Assembly (NCBI RefSeq): GCF_023156285.1
Contig: NZ_JAKZAJ010000002.1
Span: 1-64,000, forward strand
Source: Marinobacter koreensis
Lineage (GTDB): Bacteria > Pseudomonadota > Gammaproteobacteria > Pseudomonadales > Oleiphilaceae
Reading direction: 5' to 3'
Length of the DNA stretch: 64,000 nucleotides
Below, piece by piece: positions 46,280 to 56,571 of this stretch. The translations under genes were made by a program, and so were the position numbers. The notes below the pieces were generated by a model that was given only the letters and a program-made list of their open reading frames with translations, ran no database searches and had not been told where the DNA came from. How positions within the stretch are numbered: position 1 is the stretch's first letter; each line of letters begins with the position of its first letter.

Positions 46280-47254
46280 ATGACCGCAAAGGCTCACGCA
46301 CCGGACAGCAACAACGAACTGCTGGACTATCGGCTCAGTCTCCGCCTCGGGCCGGTCCACGCCCGCCAACGCCTTGGCATTGAACAGGAAGCCGAGGCCA
46401 GGGTTTTCGGCCAGGATCACAAATCATTTCACCTCGAGAACCTCACCAACGCGCCGGGTTTCATCCGGTTCTGCCTGCAATCTGTGGGGCTCTATCGCCG
46501 CGCCCAGGCCAACAGCCTGAAACTCGCCGCCGTGCACAACCGGTTTGTACTGCCGGATCTCCCCGAGGCGTTTGACGGTTTCCGGATCCTGCATCTGACC
46601 GATCTGCACGTGGACATGGACGAGGCCAACCTGCAGGCCGTTCTGCAAACCATCGAGCCGCTCGAGTACGACCTGTGCGTCCTCACCGGCGACTACCGCA
46701 AACTGACCTGGGGCCCGATCGAGGCAGCCCTGAGTGGTATGGCCCGGTTGCGGAATGCCATCCGGGGGGACGCTTTTGCCGTGCTCGGGAACCATGACAG
46801 TATCCGCATGCTGCCGCCGCTGGAAGACATGGGCTACCGCATGCTGATGAATGAGATGGTCCCGATTGAAAAAGGTGACAGCCGGTTCTTCCTCGCCGGC
46901 GTCGACGACGCGCACTTCTACAAAGCCCACAATCTGCACCAGGCGGGCGACACCATCCCCGCCGGCGGCGTCAGCATCCTGCTGAGTCATACCCCGGAAA
47001 TCTGGCGGGAAGCCGCCCACGCCGGATACGATGTCTTCCTGTGCGGTCATACCCATGGTGGCCAGATCTGTCTGCCGGGTGGCATACCTGTAACGCTCGA
47101 TTCGGATTGCCCCCGACAGCTTGGCCGGGGCTTCTGGCAGGTGAACGGTATGCAGGGCTATACCTCACCGGGTGCAGGCACGTCGGTCCTGAACGTGAGG
47201 CTCAATTGCCCACCGGAGGTAACCATTCACACCCTCACCCGGGGGCCCGGCTGA
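46280..47254 (+). CDS. Calcineurin-like metallophosphoesterase
   Basis: 324 residues. Motifs in order: LHLTDLHVD, CVLTGDYRK, VLGNHDS, LLSHTPE and FLCGHTHGGQICLPGG, the two-metal phosphoesterase set seen in YkuE/YaeI-like lipid phosphoesterases. The usual GDxxD becomes GDYRK; metal ligands Asp, Asn and His are otherwise present. No signal peptide; 90-residue N-terminal extension of unknown role. Close to plsC and the CDP-archaeol-synthase-like gene, so a phospholipid substrate is plausible. Confidence 0.85.
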   Translation: MTAKAHAPDSNNELLDYRLSLRLGPVHARQRLGIEQEAEARVFGQDHKSFHLENLTNAPGFIRFCLQSVGLYRRAQANSLKLAAVHNRFVLPDLPEAFDGFRILHLTDLHVDMDEANLQAVLQTIEPLEYDLCVLTGDYRKLTWGPIEAALSGMARLRNAIRGDAFAVLGNHDSIRMLPPLEDMGYRMLMNEMVPIEKGDSRFFLAGVDDAHFYKAHNLHQAGDTIPAGGVSILLSHTPEIWREAAHAGYDVFLCGHTHGGQICLPGGIPVTLDSDCPRQLGRGFWQVNGMQGYTSPGAGTSVLNVRLNCPPEVTIHTLTRGPG

Positions 47255-47259
47255 CGCGC

Positions 47260-47742
47260 TCAGTGAGGCTGCCTTCGGATACCGAGTCGGTACAGCAGCG
47301 GTGACAGCAGAATATTGGCCAGCGCGAACAGCACCACCAGCAATACCGCCAGCCAGAGATCCAGTGGCAGCCAGACGACGGCAAGCCCCAGCGGCAGGGC
47401 AGCCTCGGGAATCTGGTCCAGCCAGAGCGCTCGCGAGCTGGACGCAAGCCCCATCCGTCGTTTGATGAAACTGCTGATCATATCGCCAAACAGGCCCAGG
47501 AACCCGAATAGCAGTCCGAACAAGGCACCCAGGTCCACCAGGGCTGCAAACACGCCACAGCTCAGGCAGCCGGCGATCACGCCCCGCCAGGTCTTGCTCT
47601 TCCCAAGAACCGGACGGCCATCGGTCCAGAGTCGCCCGCCGTCCACCGGCTGATCCCAGCGCCCCTTGAGAAGGCCCGCAGCCACAACGGGGGCGCCGTT
47701 GGCGAGCACCAGCATCACAAACAACTCCAGCGATATCAGCAA
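47260..47742 (-). CDS. CDP-archaeol synthase family (DUF46/CarS) membrane protein
   Basis: 160 residues, 4-5 membrane segments. Family pattern: LANGAPVVAAGLLKGRWDQPVDGG, the GKSKTWRGVIAG motif, and FGLLFGFLGLFGDMISSFIKRRMG. In archaea CarS makes CDP-archaeol; bacterial members have an uncertain substrate, perhaps another CDP-lipid. Convergent with the phosphoesterase gene at 5 bp. Confidence 0.85.
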   Translation of the reverse strand: MLISLELFVMLVLANGAPVVAAGLLKGRWDQPVDGGRLWTDGRPVLGKSKTWRGVIAGCLSCGVFAALVDLGALFGLLFGFLGLFGDMISSFIKRRMGLASSSRALWLDQIPEAALPLGLAVVWLPLDLWLAVLLVVLFALANILLSPLLYRLGIRRQPH

Positions 47743-47766
47743 AGGCCAGTGCTCCCCGTCCAGGTA

Positions 47767-49143
47767 TCAGTCCAGGCCGCCGTGGGTCAGCTTCAGGGGG
47801 TCCATCAGCTGCTCCAGACGCGCGCGACTCAGACCGCTCCGTTCCTCGGCCACATCGATCACAGGACGTCCCGTCCGGTAAGCCTCTTTGGCGATGTCCG
47901 ACGCCAGGCTGTAACCGATCTCGGGATTCAGTGCGGTCACCAATACCGGATTACGACCGACACCGGCGTTGAGATTGTCGGTATTCACCGAAAAATCCTT
48001 GATCGCCTTGTCGGCAAGAATGCCGGCAGCATTGCCAAGCAGCCCGACCATATCCAGAAGGTTGCCGGCCACCAGGGGCAACATGACATTGAGCTGGAAA
48101 TTGCCCGACTGGCCGGCAATGGCCACGGCACTGTCCAGCCCGATGACCTGTGCACCCACCATGGCAACCGACTCGGGAATCACCGGATTGACCTTGCCGG
48201 GCATGATGCTGCTGCCCGGCTGGAGAGCGGGCAGACTGATTTCGGCGAGCCCGTGAATCGGGCCGCTGTTCATCCAGCGAAGATCGTTGGCGATCTTGGT
48301 CAGCACGATTCCGATGCCCCGCAACTGCGACGACAGCGCGACGGGGCCGTCAACCGCACTCTGCCCCACGAACTTGTGTTCCAGTGACCGGAAGGGGTAA
48401 CCCGTGTTCTTTTTGAGGAACCGGATGAACTGTTCGGCAAATTCCGGCGCGGCATTAACCCCGGTGCCAACCGCAGTACCGCCCTGGGGCACCGCCAGCA
48501 GGTCGTCTGCTGCAGACTCCAGCCGGGCCTCAGCCGCCACCAGCTGTTCCCGCCAGGTGCGCAGCTCCTGTCCAAGGGTGACCGGCATGGCATCCATCAG
48601 GTGGGTACGGCCGGTTTTCACCTGCTCGGAAAACAGGGCCTCGCGCTCGTAGATCACACCACGCAGGTGGGTCAGCGCCGGAATCAGGCTTTCTTTCACG
48701 CCGATCGTGGCACTGACATGGATGGATGTCGGTATCACGTCGTTCGAACTCTGGCTCATGTTGACGTGATCGTTGGGATGAACCTCGGTGCCGGCACGGC
48801 GGGCAATGGAGGCAATCACCTCGTTGACGTTCATATTGGTGCTGGTGCCGGAGCCGGTCTGGTAACGGTCCACCGGAAACTGATCCGCGTGTTCCCCCCG
48901 GATCAACGCATCGCAGGCGTCCACGATGGCATCCCGGCGGTCGTTATCCAGAAGTCCCAGGCTGGTGTTGGCCTCGGCGGCCGCCTTTTTGACCTGGGCT
49001 ACGGCCTTGATAAAAGCGGATGGCAGCGGCTGCCCGCTGACCGGAAAATTATCCACGGCGCGCTGGGTCTGGGCACCCCAGAGCGCATCGGCTGGTACAT
49101 GAACCTCGCCCAGGCTGTCTTTTTCGACTCGAAAATCGCTCAT
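47767..49143 (-). CDS. fumC: Fumarate hydratase, class II
   Basis: 458 residues; interconverts fumarate and malate. Iron-free class II lyase with the signature GSSIMPGKVNP, the catalytic region SSNDVIPTSIH and TGRTHLMDAMP. ATG at 49141-49143 (MSDFRVEKDSLG) has GGAGGG upstream; the longer open frame upstream is not used. Lies 24 bp upstream of the CarS-like gene on the same strand. Confidence 0.97.
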   Translation of the reverse strand: MSDFRVEKDSLGEVHVPADALWGAQTQRAVDNFPVSGQPLPSAFIKAVAQVKKAAAEANTSLGLLDNDRRDAIVDACDALIRGEHADQFPVDRYQTGSGTSTNMNVNEVIASIARRAGTEVHPNDHVNMSQSSNDVIPTSIHVSATIGVKESLIPALTHLRGVIYEREALFSEQVKTGRTHLMDAMPVTLGQELRTWREQLVAAEARLESAADDLLAVPQGGTAVGTGVNAAPEFAEQFIRFLKKNTGYPFRSLEHKFVGQSAVDGPVALSSQLRGIGIVLTKIANDLRWMNSGPIHGLAEISLPALQPGSSIMPGKVNPVIPESVAMVGAQVIGLDSAVAIAGQSGNFQLNVMLPLVAGNLLDMVGLLGNAAGILADKAIKDFSVNTDNLNAGVGRNPVLVTALNPEIGYSLASDIAKEAYRTGRPVIDVAEERSGLSRARLEQLMDPLKLTHGGLD

Positions 49144-49226
49144 GTTCCCTCCTGTCTTTCCATTTACCTTCAGGGTACTGACAGCGAGTACGACGCCCAT
49201 AAGGGGTTGTATCAACCCCCATGCAA

Positions 49227-49511
49227 TCAGTCGTTGGCGTGGCTGCGCAACCGGACGTGGTCGCAGATGCCGGTCACCTGCCGGAAATCGAGAATCAGGG
49301 TATGCACCGTATTGGTGTAGGTGTCGTGCAGGTGGAACTTGAACCGATGCTGTTTTTCTCCCTGCAGGAACGCATCGTACTCTTTCGCCAACTCGCGGAC
49401 GTCACCGCCTTCACCCTTGCTCCAGGTTGCATTGAACGGTCCCAGCACGGCCCCGCCGGCCAGACAGATGGTCACTTCATGGTTCGTCAATCCGCTATCA
49501 GAATTGCTCAT
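49227..49511 (-). CDS. Hypothetical protein (94 aa)
   Basis: Small soluble protein (MSNSDSGLTNHEVTICLAGG...HFRFKFHLHDTYTNTVHTLILDFRQVTG-like beta strands), no signal peptide and a single Cys pair far apart. Start has GAGGAGACACC upstream on the minus strand, a good ribosome site. No family recognised. A weak hairpin GGGGTTG/CAACCCC at 49203-49219 follows. Confidence 0.6.
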   Translation of the reverse strand: MSNSDSGLTNHEVTICLAGGAVLGPFNATWSKGEGGDVRELAKEYDAFLQGEKQHRFKFHLHDTYTNTVHTLILDFRQVTGICDHVRLRSHAND

Positions 49512-49579
49512 GGAAGGTGTCTCCTCTTGCCTCTGGGTTGATGAGGTAAGTGTAGACGCTGACAGGCAGTCCGTGAGCC

Positions 49580-51325
49580 TCAGGCCCGGTTGGACAAACT
49601 GGTGAGCAATGCCCGGAGTCGATTCGGCTTGACCGGTTTATTCAGAATGGGGAGGTATTGGGCGCGCATGAACCGGCGCGTCTCGTCGCTGCGGTCGGCG
49701 GTGATGATGGCAGCGGGTACGTCGCGCCCCAACGCCTGACGAATCCCGTAAATGGCTTCGCATCCGGTCAGGCCATGATCCAGGTGGTAGTCGGCCAGCA
49801 GAATGTCGGGCCGACTGCCTGATGCAACCCGGGATCGTGCCTGCCGTTCGTCCGGCACCGCAATCACTTCGCAGCCCCAGCGTTCCAGCAAGGCCGCCAT
49901 GCTCTCGAGCACCGCAGGCTCGTTGTCGATGACCATCACCGACAGTCCGGCCAGTCCCTCCGACAAGGCAGAGATCGCGGCGGATGAGGGAATAGCGAGT
50001 TCGCCAACCTCCGCTTCAGACGGCAGCGTCACGACAAAACGGGATCCTCTTCCCGGCCGGGAGGAAACATCAATGCGGTAGCCAAGGACCCGTATCATCC
50101 GCTCGACGATCGCAAGCCCGAGACCCACGCCCTGTCGTCCCCCGGTGCCCTGTGGCAGGAGCTGGTGAAATTCGGTAAAGATTTCCTGGAGTTTTTCCGG
50201 CTCGATACCAACGCCGGTATCCCAGATTTCGATCCGGATCCGGCCCTGGCTCCGGCGCAAGGCCATGACCACTCCGCCCCGACGGGTGTAACGGAACGCA
50301 TTGCTGAGGAGGTTCCGGACAATGCGCGTGAGCATTCGCTGATCTGTCCGTATGAAGGCTGGCGATGCCCGCAGCCGGAAATCCAGTCCGGCGTTGGCAG
50401 CCACGGCCTCGAATTCTTCACCCAACCCCCGCAGCAGGGCCTCCAGGTCGGTATGGACAAGGTCCGGCTTCATCGCCTGCTGATCGAGCTTGGAGATATC
50501 CAGCAGGTCGGCAAGCAGATCCTCCGCCCCCTCGAGGGCACGGTGAACCTGGTGCACCATGCGACTTTCGGACTCCGGCAACTGACTGTCCTGCAGAGCG
50601 GAAATCATCAACCGGGCCGCGTTCAGCGGCTGCATCAGGTCGTGGCTGGCGGCGGCCAGATATTTGTCCTTGCTGCGGTTCGCTTCCTTTGCGGCCTCGA
50701 CGGCAACCACCAGCTTCCGTTCGACCCGCTCCCGTTCTTCAATCTGGTACCGCAAACCCACGTTCGCATTCTGCAAGGCTTCGGTCCGTTCCTCCACACG
50801 ACGTTCCAGGTCCTGATTCAGCTGTTCCAGCTTCTGCCGGGCCTGGACCCGTTCGGTGATGTCGGCGACAAAGGCCTCCACCACTTCCGGCCCCAGATCC
50901 GGCCGGCGCAGCAGGGTGACCGCAACGTGCACAGGTGTGCGATCGGCTTTCTGGAATTGTGTTTCCCTGGCACTCAGGCTGCCCTGGTCCAGCAATTCCT
51001 GGCGAATGGTGTCGAATTCAGCAGCACGGCAGAACAGCTGCTCCCGGAGCCGGATCATTTTTCCCATCAGGTGTTCCGGGCTGTCGTATCCGCAGATGCG
51101 CGCCATCGCAGGATTGCAGGCAAGAAAGCCACCCCGAAGGTTCGCCTGGAAAATGCCATGCAGCGCATTTTCGAAAAGCCATTTATAGCGGTTGCGCTCC
51201 TTCTCGAGCTCTTCCAGCCGGTCCAGCAGAGCGGGATAGTAGCTCTTGCGGGCCGACTGGCTGCCCAGCCCGAGCAGATCGCCGATCCCATAGCCACTTT
51301 CCGGTGAATCAGAGGGCTTCTTCAT
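49580..51325 (-). CDS. Hybrid sensor histidine kinase, ErcS'/NahK-like
   Basis: 581 residues, no membrane segment. PAS domain about 45-160 (WLFENALHGIFQANLRGGFLACN), coiled coil 160-215, HisKA with phospho-His228 (AAASHDLMQPLN), HATPase with NAFRYT, DTGVGI and GLGLAIV, and a C-terminal receiver with phosphoacceptor Asp512 (ILLADYHLD). This PAS-kinase-REC type controls ethanol oxidation genes in Pseudomonas aeruginosa (ErcS/ErcS'). ATG at 51325 overlaps the ercA-like stop by 17 bp. Confidence 0.85.
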   Translation of the reverse strand: MKKPSDSPESGYGIGDLLGLGSQSARKSYYPALLDRLEELEKERNRYKWLFENALHGIFQANLRGGFLACNPAMARICGYDSPEHLMGKMIRLREQLFCRAAEFDTIRQELLDQGSLSARETQFQKADRTPVHVAVTLLRRPDLGPEVVEAFVADITERVQARQKLEQLNQDLERRVEERTEALQNANVGLRYQIEERERVERKLVVAVEAAKEANRSKDKYLAAASHDLMQPLNAARLMISALQDSQLPESESRMVHQVHRALEGAEDLLADLLDISKLDQQAMKPDLVHTDLEALLRGLGEEFEAVAANAGLDFRLRASPAFIRTDQRMLTRIVRNLLSNAFRYTRRGGVVMALRRSQGRIRIEIWDTGVGIEPEKLQEIFTEFHQLLPQGTGGRQGVGLGLAIVERMIRVLGYRIDVSSRPGRGSRFVVTLPSEAEVGELAIPSSAAISALSEGLAGLSVMVIDNEPAVLESMAALLERWGCEVIAVPDERQARSRVASGSRPDILLADYHLDHGLTGCEAIYGIRQALGRDVPAAIITADRSDETRRFMRAQYLPILNKPVKPNRLRALLTSLSNRA

Positions 51326-52472
51326 AGACAACCTGAACGTCTTTCAGCGAAGACTTCCTCGGATTGGTCAGGATACAGGGGTCCTGTAACGCATAACCCG
51401 ACAGATAGGGAATATCGGAGGTCGTCACACCCAGCTGGGCCAGCCTGGCTTCGAGCCCTACGTGACGCTTCAGCTCGATGATCCGGTTCATCAACCGCTT
51501 CTTGATTTCCCGGGCGTTCATGCCGCGGGTATCAATGTCCATGGCCTCAGCCACCCGTCGGAACCGATCCTCGGCGGACGGAAAGTTGTAGGCCACGACA
51601 TGCTCCAGCAAAAGCGCGTTGCACAGTCCATGGGGCAGGTCGAGAAAACCACCAAGGCTGTGCGACATGGCATGGACCGCCCCGAGGATGGCGTTGGAAA
51701 ACGCAAGTCCCGCCTGCATCGAGGCCAGCATGATCTGCTCACGCAGGTAAGGGTCGGCGGTATTGGTGACCAATGGCTCAAGATTGCGGTTGATCAGCCG
51801 GATGGCCTCAAGCGCATGGGTATCGGTGAGCGGCCCACTGCCTGTGGAGACAAACGCCTCGATCGCATGCACCAGGGCATCCACACCGGTGCAGGCTGTG
51901 AGGTAGGCATCCATGGTTTCTGTCACTTCCGGATCAATGAGCGACACATCCGGAACCACCGCCTTGCTGATGATTGAAAACTTGAAGCGCCGATTCGGGT
52001 CACTGATGATCGCGAACTGGGAGACGTCTGCAGACGTCCCTGCCGTCGTCGGAATCAGAATGAGCGGTGGCGGCGGGTTGGTAATGGTATCGACACCCTC
52101 AAACTCCAGTATGCTGCGCCCGTGAGTGGCCACAATGCCGATACCTTTGGCGCAGTCCATGGGACTGCCACCCCCGATTGCCACAATGACATCGCATTCG
52201 CTCGACTTATAGAGCTCGGCCCCCGTCATGACTTCTTCCACCTTGGGGTTGGCCGACACCCCGGTGAACACCGTGGACCGGATCCCGGCCTCGGTCAGCA
52301 GGGATTCAATCTCCCCGACCCAGCCGGCATCCGCGACACCGGGGTCGGAAACCAGAAGCACATGGCGGGCACCAAAATTATTCGCAAAGTTGGCAACAGA
52401 GCGGCGCGATCCTGCACCGAACACAATTTCCGGTGAAACGAACTTACGGAGTGCAGAAATGTCGTGACTCAT
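51309..52472 (-). CDS. ercA: Iron-containing alcohol dehydrogenase, ErcA-like
   Basis: 387 residues of the Fe-ADH family: N-terminal nucleotide domain (GGGSPMDCAKGIGI) and a C-terminal helical domain with metal-site His residues in AMSHSLGGFLDLPHGLCNALLLEHVV. In P. aeruginosa ErcA lies in the ercS-ercA regulatory set for quinoprotein ethanol oxidation and seems to act in signalling more than in bulk oxidation. Here it overlaps the kinase gene, which supports this assignment. Confidence 0.85.
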   Translation of the reverse strand: MSHDISALRKFVSPEIVFGAGSRRSVANFANNFGARHVLLVSDPGVADAGWVGEIESLLTEAGIRSTVFTGVSANPKVEEVMTGAELYKSSECDVIVAIGGGSPMDCAKGIGIVATHGRSILEFEGVDTITNPPPPLILIPTTAGTSADVSQFAIISDPNRRFKFSIISKAVVPDVSLIDPEVTETMDAYLTACTGVDALVHAIEAFVSTGSGPLTDTHALEAIRLINRNLEPLVTNTADPYLREQIMLASMQAGLAFSNAILGAVHAMSHSLGGFLDLPHGLCNALLLEHVVAYNFPSAEDRFRRVAEAMDIDTRGMNAREIKKRLMNRIIELKRHVGLEARLAQLGVTTSDIPYLSGYALQDPCILTNPRKSSLKDVQVVYEEAL

Positions 52473-52528
52473 GGAGAGGCTCTCGACGGCTTGTTGTTAT
52501 AGGAATAGCCGACAGTTTAACTCAAGTT

Positions 52529-54421
52529 TTAGAGGCAATCATTGGCCTTTCGGCTATGCCTCCGGTAGAAGCTGTGCAACCACTCGAGCATGGCAGCCAG
52601 GTTCTCCGGTTGCCGGAAACCATGGGCTTCGTCCTCAAACCAGTGCAACTCCGGTGAATGCCCGGCGGCTTTCATGGATTCCACCATGGTGCGCGTCTGC
52701 TCTGGCACCACCACCCGGTCCTGGCCGCCCTGGAAAAAAATCACGGGCGTTCGAATCCGGTCCGCGTGGTGCAACGGTGTTCGGGCATGCCACCGTTCCG
52801 GCTGATCTTCCGGCGCTCCCAGCAGCCAGTCGAGATAGCCGGACTCGAACCGGTGCGTCATGCTCCGAAGCCTCCGCGGATCCGTCACGCCGAACAGGCT
52901 CGCGCCTGCCACAAAACAATCCGTTTCGATCAGGGCCATCAGCACTGTGTAGCCACCCGCGCTGCGACCCTGGACAAACACCCGATCGCCATCGACGCGA
53001 CCCACGTCCGACAAATAACGGGCGGCCCGAACCATGTCCTGAACGTCGAACTCGCCCCAGTGGCTCGCCAGCGACAGCCGGAACCCTCGCCCGAAACCGC
53101 TACTGCCACGGTAGTTGACCTCGGCCACGGCGAAACCACGCTGACACCAGAACTGGATTTGTGGATTGTAGACCGGATAAACCGCGGAGGTGGGACCGCC
53201 ATGGGCCACGAAAATCACAGGCGGACGGTCGGCCACCGAGATCGTGGGCTCATAGAAAAATCCCTGAACCGCCGGCTCGCTCGACGTCCGGGGCACGAGG
53301 AACGTCTCGGGGATCTGGCAGTGCATACCCGGCAACGGATCCTCGCCACCGGCAAGGACATGCTCGGCAAGCGTATCCGGATCAATGGCCAGCACGACAT
53401 CGAGACGGGCGGGGGATCGGGCCACGCAGTAGAGGGTTCCATCGTGCACCGACAGGCAGCGGAAATCCGTGAAACCGGTGGCCACCCGGGTCAGCGCAGC
53501 TTCAGACCCCACCCATAGCTCGCCGGTACCCTGGTTATAGCGAACCCGGGCCCATCGGCCGCCGGGTAAAGGACAGTGATGTCGTTCACCAAGCTGCCAA
53601 GGCGCATTCGCATGATCCTGCGCCGGGGCCGGTGCGGCGGTCCAGAGCGCTTCGCGCCCACTCCACGTCAGTTCCCACGGCTGCCACCACCCCTGATGAT
53701 CCGACAGGACCCAGAGCACCTGCCCCGCGAAAACCGGCTGCTGGATCGACCCTTCCATTGGAGGCACACAGGACTGCACATGCTGCAGATGGCCCTCTGC
53801 ATCCAGCTCGGCCAACCAGAGCCTTGTTCTCAGCCAGGGCATGTCCGGCAACTGCCAGGTTACCCAGGCAATTCGACGGCCATCCGGGGAAAGCGCCGGA
53901 GCACCATAAAAATCCGCGCCCTCATGCAGACACCGGCATTGTCCGTCGGGCGCAATCGCCACAAGCGCCTGCTGTCCATTCCATTCCCGCACCGCCAGTA
54001 ACCGATTACGTCGGCAATCCGCAACCAGGCCGCCCCAGGCACTGTCAGGGTTGTCGACCAGCGTGGACCAATGACCGTTTCCAAGGGGGACAGAGATCAG
54101 GTGTTGCCGGTCGGTCACAGCCACAACCCGATCCGGAAAGGCCGACAGGGCACCACCGCCATACCCGTTGACGCGGCTGCCCAGGCCCGGCGTGGCCAGG
54201 TTCAAAAGGCGTTCCCCGTCGTGCCATTTGAGGACGGTCTTGCCGAGCGCCGAATCCGATTCCAGCCAGAACAGACCCGCCTCAGACGCCGTCAACTCGC
54301 CGCGCTGGACATGCCCATCGACAGCCTGGCGGGCGGTCATCCGCTGGACTGACGTTGGCCGTTCGGATTCGATGATCCCCGGCGGCTCAGCCCTGGAAAA
54401 ACAGTCGTGAGTTCCGGGCAT
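52529..54421 (-). CDS. S9 family peptidase of the pqq cluster (PqqM/PqqH-like)
   Basis: About 630 residues. N-terminal beta-propeller (residues 40-370, [13 protein letters not shown]) and C-terminal alpha/beta-hydrolase with Ser in GRSAGGYT, Asp in GGQDRVVVP and His in DEAHGF. Related prolyl-oligopeptidase-type proteins follow pqqE in Pseudomonas and may process PQQ intermediates, though their exact role is unsettled. Start uncertain: ATG 54421 overlaps pqqE by 35 bp; the next ATG at 54340 would cut a segment that seems conserved ([13 protein letters not shown]). Confidence 0.82.
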   Translation of the reverse strand: MPGTHDCFSRAEPPGIIESERPTSVQRMTARQAVDGHVQRGELTASEAGLFWLESDSALGKTVLKWHDGERLLNLATPGLGSRVNGYGGGALSAFPDRVVAVTDRQHLISVPLGNGHWSTLVDNPDSAWGGLVADCRRNRLLAVREWNGQQALVAIAPDGQCRCLHEGADFYGAPALSPDGRRIAWVTWQLPDMPWLRTRLWLAELDAEGHLQHVQSCVPPMEGSIQQPVFAGQVLWVLSDHQGWWQPWELTWSGREALWTAAPAPAQDHANAPWQLGERHHCPLPGGRWARVRYNQGTGELWVGSEAALTRVATGFTDFRCLSVHDGTLYCVARSPARLDVVLAIDPDTLAEHVLAGGEDPLPGMHCQIPETFLVPRTSSEPAVQGFFYEPTISVADRPPVIFVAHGGPTSAVYPVYNPQIQFWCQRGFAVAEVNYRGSSGFGRGFRLSLASHWGEFDVQDMVRAARYLSDVGRVDGDRVFVQGRSAGGYTVLMALIETDCFVAGASLFGVTDPRRLRSMTHRFESGYLDWLLGAPEDQPERWHARTPLHHADRIRTPVIFFQGGQDRVVVPEQTRTMVESMKAAGHSPELHWFEDEAHGFRQPENLAAMLEWLHSFYRRHSRKANDCL

Positions 54422-55544
54422 TTCGGTACACCAGGTCCTGCAGGCCGGCCGTGGCATGATCCGCCGCCCGACGTGCCGCCAGGATGCGCTCATGATGCGG
54501 TGACTTGCCGCAGACCGGGTCAGCGTTGTCGGCGTTACCGGTCAACAGGTAAGCCTGGCAGCGGCAGCCGCCAAAGTCCTTGTCCTTTTCATCACAGGAG
54601 CGACAGGGCTCCGGCATCCACTCATCCCCCCGGTAATGGTTGAAGCCCGGACTGTCGTACCAGATTTCTCTCAAGCCGAGCTCCTTCACGTTCGGAAAGT
54701 CGATCGGAAGCAACCTTGCGCTGTGGCACGGCAGGGCGGTGCCGTCCGGAGCGACCGTCAGGAACAGGTTGCCCCAGCCGTTCATGCAGGCCTTGGGGCG
54801 TTCCTCGTAATAATCCGGGGTGACGAAGATCAGCTTCATTGCGGAGCCCTTGGCCTGCAGCCGGGCCCGGCTATCGTTGACCTCGGCCTCCGCCCGCACC
54901 AGCTGTGCCTTTGAGGGCATCAGCCCCTCCCGGTTCTCGAAGGCCCAGCCGTAATACTGGCAGGTGGCCAGCTCTACGTAGTCTGCATCCAGTCGCTCGC
55001 ACAGGTCGATGATGTCCGGCATCTGGTGGATGTTGTGACGATGTATGACAAAGTTGAGCACCATCGGATACCCCGCGGCCTTCACCGCCTTTGCCATGGC
55101 CAGCTTCTGTTCGAACGCCTTCCGCGAACCCGCCACTGCGTTGTTCAACTCCGGATCCGAGGCCTGGAAACTGACCTGAATATGGTCCAGGCCGGCCTCG
55201 GCGAAGGCTTCCACCCTGGCCTCAGTAAGCCCCAGGCCAGACGTGATCAGGTTGGTGTAGTAGCCCAGCTTCCGGGCTTCGGCAATCAGCTCCGGCAGGT
55301 CCTGGCGCACCAGCGGCTCACCGCCCGAAAATCCCAGCTGGGCGGCCCCCATTTCCCGACCCTGCCGCAACACGCTGATCCACTGTTCGGTACTCAGCTC
55401 CTGCTCGGTCTGGGCGAAGTCCAATGGGTTGGAGCAGTATGGGCACTGCAGCGGGCATCGATAGGTCAGCTCCGCAAGCAGCCACAGCGGTGGCCCCGCA
55501 TTGTTGGGATTAAGACTGCTCGGGAGTGCATCAGCGCGTGTCAT
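54387..55544 (-). CDS. pqqE: PQQ biosynthesis radical SAM protein PqqE
   Basis: 385 residues. Radical SAM cluster Cys30, Cys34, Cys37 ([13 protein letters not shown]), FSGGEPLVR, and a C-terminal SPASM region with CHSARLL and [16 protein letters not shown] holding auxiliary 4Fe-4S clusters. Makes the Glu-Tyr carbon-carbon crosslink in PqqA. Start overlaps the pqqD stop by 4 nt. Confidence 0.96.
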   Translation of the reverse strand: MTRADALPSSLNPNNAGPPLWLLAELTYRCPLQCPYCSNPLDFAQTEQELSTEQWISVLRQGREMGAAQLGFSGGEPLVRQDLPELIAEARKLGYYTNLITSGLGLTEARVEAFAEAGLDHIQVSFQASDPELNNAVAGSRKAFEQKLAMAKAVKAAGYPMVLNFVIHRHNIHQMPDIIDLCERLDADYVELATCQYYGWAFENREGLMPSKAQLVRAEAEVNDSRARLQAKGSAMKLIFVTPDYYEERPKACMNGWGNLFLTVAPDGTALPCHSARLLPIDFPNVKELGLREIWYDSPGFNHYRGDEWMPEPCRSCDEKDKDFGGCRCQAYLLTGNADNADPVCGKSPHHERILAARRAADHATAGLQDLVYRNARNSRLFFQG

Positions 55545-55804
55545 GACAGGTCAATCCAGTGTTGCTGCTCGGCGTCTTCCAGGAAGGCACGGACATCCGG
55601 GCCGAGATCACCGGCCTCGGGGAATTGCCGTTGCAGGGACTGGACGATGGCGTCCACATCCTGCCGGCCATCCACCTCGTTGAGAATCGCCCCGGCACTG
55701 CCGTTGAGTTTGACCATACCCTCCGGGTACAGCAGTACGTAACAATCCTGGGCGGGTTCCCACTGGAACCGGAAGCCACGGCGAAAACGGGGAATCTGGC
55801 TCAT
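55541..55804 (-). CDS. pqqD: PQQ biosynthesis chaperone PqqD
   Basis: 87 residues. Winged-helix peptide-binding protein that presents PqqA to Pqq[31 protein letters not shown] core and [15 protein letters not shown] at 55804 chosen (MSQIPRFRR); the open frame upstream lies in the end of pqqC. Overlaps pqqE by ATGA. Confidence 0.95.
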   Translation of the reverse strand: MSQIPRFRRGFRFQWEPAQDCYVLLYPEGMVKLNGSAGAILNEVDGRQDVDAIVQSLQRQFPEAGDLGPDVRAFLEDAEQQHWIDLS

Positions 55805-55815
55805 ACGGTGCTCAC

Positions 55816-56571
55816 TCACAGGCCCCGGTGCCACACTTGCTGGTCGGTCACCGTGTGGTATGGGGGCGTTTGATGCAGGTAGGCCATCGTCAATGCATCC
55901 AGCAGAGCCCACAGGATATCCAGCTTGAACTGGAGGATATCCAGGGCGCGGGCCTGCTGGGCCTCGGTGACGAAATGATCCAGGGTGATGCTGAGCCCAT
56001 GCTCCACATCCCGGCGGGCCTCGGACAAACGCTTGCGGAAATAGCGGTAACCGCCCTCCTCGATCCAGGGGTAGTGCTGGGGCCAGCTGTCCAGACGGGA
56101 CTGGTGGATCTCCGGGGCGAACAGCTCCGTCAGGGATGAGCAGGCCGCCTCCTGCCAGGTCGCCCGGCGGGCAAAATTGAGGTAGGCATCTACCGCAAAC
56201 CGGACGCCCGGCAGAACGTGGCGCTGGTCGATGACCTCTTCACGGGTCAGGCCCACGGCCTCGGCCAGTGACAGCCAGGCCTCGATGCCCCCGACATCGT
56301 CATCATGGCCGTCGTGGTCCAGAATCCGCTGCAGCCAAAGCCGGCGCACCCCGGCATCCGGGCAGTTGGCCATAATGGCGGCATCCTTCTGGGGAATCCT
56401 GATCTGGTAGTAATACCGGTTTGCCACCCAGCCACGGATCTGTTCCGGAGTGCACTGCCCGCCATACATGGCTTTATGGTAGGGATGGTGGATGTGGTAG
56501 TACTGCCCCTTGCTGCGCAGGGCCTGTTCGAAGGCCTCGCGGTTCATCGCGGTGTTGGCTTTGGCGTTCAT
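55816..56571 (-). CDS. pqqC: Pyrroloquinoline-quinone synthase PqqC
   Basis: 251 residues, all-helical cofactorless oxidase of the TenA/heme-oxygenase fold performing the last ring closure and 8-electron oxidation. Conserved [34 protein letters not shown] and the DHDGHD region with active-site His. Overlaps pqqB by 4 nt. Confidence 0.96.
   Translation of the reverse strand: MNAKANTAMNREAFEQALRSKGQYYHIHHPYHKAMYGGQCTPEQIRGWVANRYYYQIRIPQKDAAIMANCPDAGVRRLWLQRILDHDGHDDDVGGIEAWLSLAEAVGLTREEVIDQRHVLPGVRFAVDAYLNFARRATWQEAACSSLTELFAPEIHQSRLDSWPQHYPWIEEGGYRYFRKRLSEARRDVEHGLSITLDHFVTEAQQARALDILQFKLDILWALLDALTMAYLHQTPPYHTVTDQQVWHRGL

Noticed and set aside
49203-49219. Hairpin GGGGTTG/CAACCCC as a terminator
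   Set aside because: No T run on either strand; kept only as a remark under the 94-residue protein.
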